From assembly GCA_003500765.1 (NCBI GenBank), contig DNQL01000071.1:479-6818 (forward strand): a stretch of 6,340 nucleotides of DNA. The letters are read 5' to 3'. This stretch comes from Elusimicrobiota bacterium (GTDB lineage Bacteria > Elusimicrobiota > Elusimicrobia > Elusimicrobiales > UBA9959). Made by a program: the position numbers and the translations under genes. Each line of letters starts with the position of its first letter. Within the stretch, counting starts at the first letter, position 1. Under the pieces are notes generated by a model. It made no database searches. It was not told where the DNA came from and saw nothing but the letters and a program-made list of their open reading frames with translations. This document shows positions 5,602 to 6,340 of the stretch, piece by piece.

Positions 5602-6340
5602 ATGAAGAACAAGTTCTTCTGCTTTCATGCGCATTTCCGGGGGCAGGCGGTGGAGAACCCCTGGACGGGGAACTGGGAGAGGGATCCCTCCGCCCGGCCT
5701 TTCCACGACCTCAACCACCGTTCAGCCGCCGGATTCTTCTTCCCCTGCCTCCCCCCGGCGCGCCGGTCCCGTTCCTCCCTCGCGGAAAGCTTCCTCGACT
5801 GCTACGAGCGGATCAGCTTCGACATTTCCCCCCGGCTCCTGGATTGGATGGACGCCTTCTTCCCGGAGCTGCCCGCGGCCCTGGCCGAGGCCGACAGGCG
5901 TTCCGCCAGGAACTTCGGCGAGGGCTCGGCGCTGGCGCATCCCTGGCCTCACGCCATACTACCCCTGCTCTCCGCCGGCGACAGGCGGGCTGCGATACGC
6001 TGGGGGCTGGACTATTTCGAGCACCGTTTTAAGCGCAAGGCCTCCGGGATGTGGCTGCCGGAGACGGCCGCCGACGGGGAGACTCTCGCCGCGCTCCGCG
6101 CCGCCGGCGTCGCCTTCACAGTACTGGCGCCCGCGCAGGCCCACGGCTTCCGCAAAGAGAGCATAGGGAAATGGGAGCCCGCCAACGCGCACAGCCTGGA
6201 CACCTCCGTCCCTTACGAATGGCGTTCGCCGGAAGGCGGGTCGCTGGCGGTTTTCTTTTCCAACCCGCGGCTCTCCGGCCTGATGGAAGCCGGCGGGGGC
6301 GGGCCCGGGGAATTCGCGGCCGCGGTGGACGCCATGGCCG
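5602..6340 (+). CDS. GH57 family alpha-glucan-acting protein, N-terminal part
   Basis: The reading frame is open from the ATG to the window edge, giving 246 residues of a longer protein. It resembles the glycoside hydrolase family 57 group with a DUF3536-type architecture. HAHF (9-12) carries the conserved HxH near the N-terminus of the (beta/alpha)7 barrel, then ENPW (18-21) and ARPFHDLNHR (31-40), matching the family's SAxPYHDWNER stretch. GMWLPETA (149-156) contains Glu154, at the place of the GH57 catalytic nucleophile, and FTVLAPAQAHGFR (172-184) is the following conserved strand. The family acts on alpha-1,4/1,6-glucans (amylase, 4-alpha-glucanotransferase, branching activities); the exact reaction is unknown. 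The usual HGHFYQPPRENPW block is altered here to HAHFRGQAVENPW. Adjacency to glgC suggests a role in glycogen turnover. The acid/base Asp should lie beyond the window, so activity cannot be judged. Confidence 0.88.
   Translation, partial: MKNKFFCFHAHFRGQAVENPWTGNWERDPSARPFHDLNHRSAAGFFFPCLPPARRSRSSLAESFLDCYERISFDISPRLLDWMDAFFPELPAALAEADRRSARNFGEGSALAHPWPHAILPLLSAGDRRAAIRWGLDYFEHRFKRKASGMWLPETAADGETLAALRAAGVAFTVLAPAQAHGFRKESIGKWEPANAHSLDTSVPYEWRSPEGGSLAVFFSNPRLSGLMEAGGGGPGEFAAAVDAMA

Overview
The window is a GC-rich, densely packed bacterial segment with seven genes: six complete and one running off the right edge. They lie on two divergent arms around a short AT-rich intergenic region (about 1990-2106). 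Host evidence is indirect. The DNA is GC-rich, yet ATA is a common isoleucine codon (15 of 35 Ile codons in glgC by hand count). Thymidylate synthesis is of the ThyX type, and the gene mix (GH57 glucanase, GlgC, Cld-like protein) fits a free-living or sediment/groundwater bacterium, possibly of a little-cultured phylum such as Elusimicrobiota. That placement is a guess. No rRNA, tRNA, mobile element, CRISPR array or phage gene is visible.

Left arm, minus strand: a single-domain MazG-type nucleotide pyrophosphohydrolase (1549-1989) is followed after 4 bp by a sodium:solute symporter (63-1544), probably co-transcribed.

Right arm, plus strand: thyX (2107-2793) overlaps by 11 bp a secreted HlyD/RND-adaptor-like protein (2783-3643). 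That gene overlaps by 26 bp a chlorite dismutase/HemQ-superfamily protein (3618-4313). After a 44-bp gap with a GC-rich hairpin comes glgC (4358-5566), and 35 bp later a GH57 alpha-glucan-acting protein (5602 to the window end). GlgC makes ADP-glucose for glycogen and GH57 enzymes act on alpha-glucans, so the last two genes form a storage-polysaccharide pair. MazG and ThyX, facing each other across a shared promoter region, both touch nucleotide metabolism (NTP/dNTP clean-up and dTMP synthesis).

No clearly new defence or mobile system is present. The most interesting points are the Cld-like protein, in which Arg156 sits where the family has its proximal heme-ligand histidine; its overlapping, translation-coupled partner, a minimal adaptor protein with no visible transporter; a 10-bp tandem repeat inside that gene overlap that could toggle both reading frames; a MazG domain lacking the first Glu of its EExxE metal site; and an ATA-rich codon habit unusual for such GC-rich DNA.
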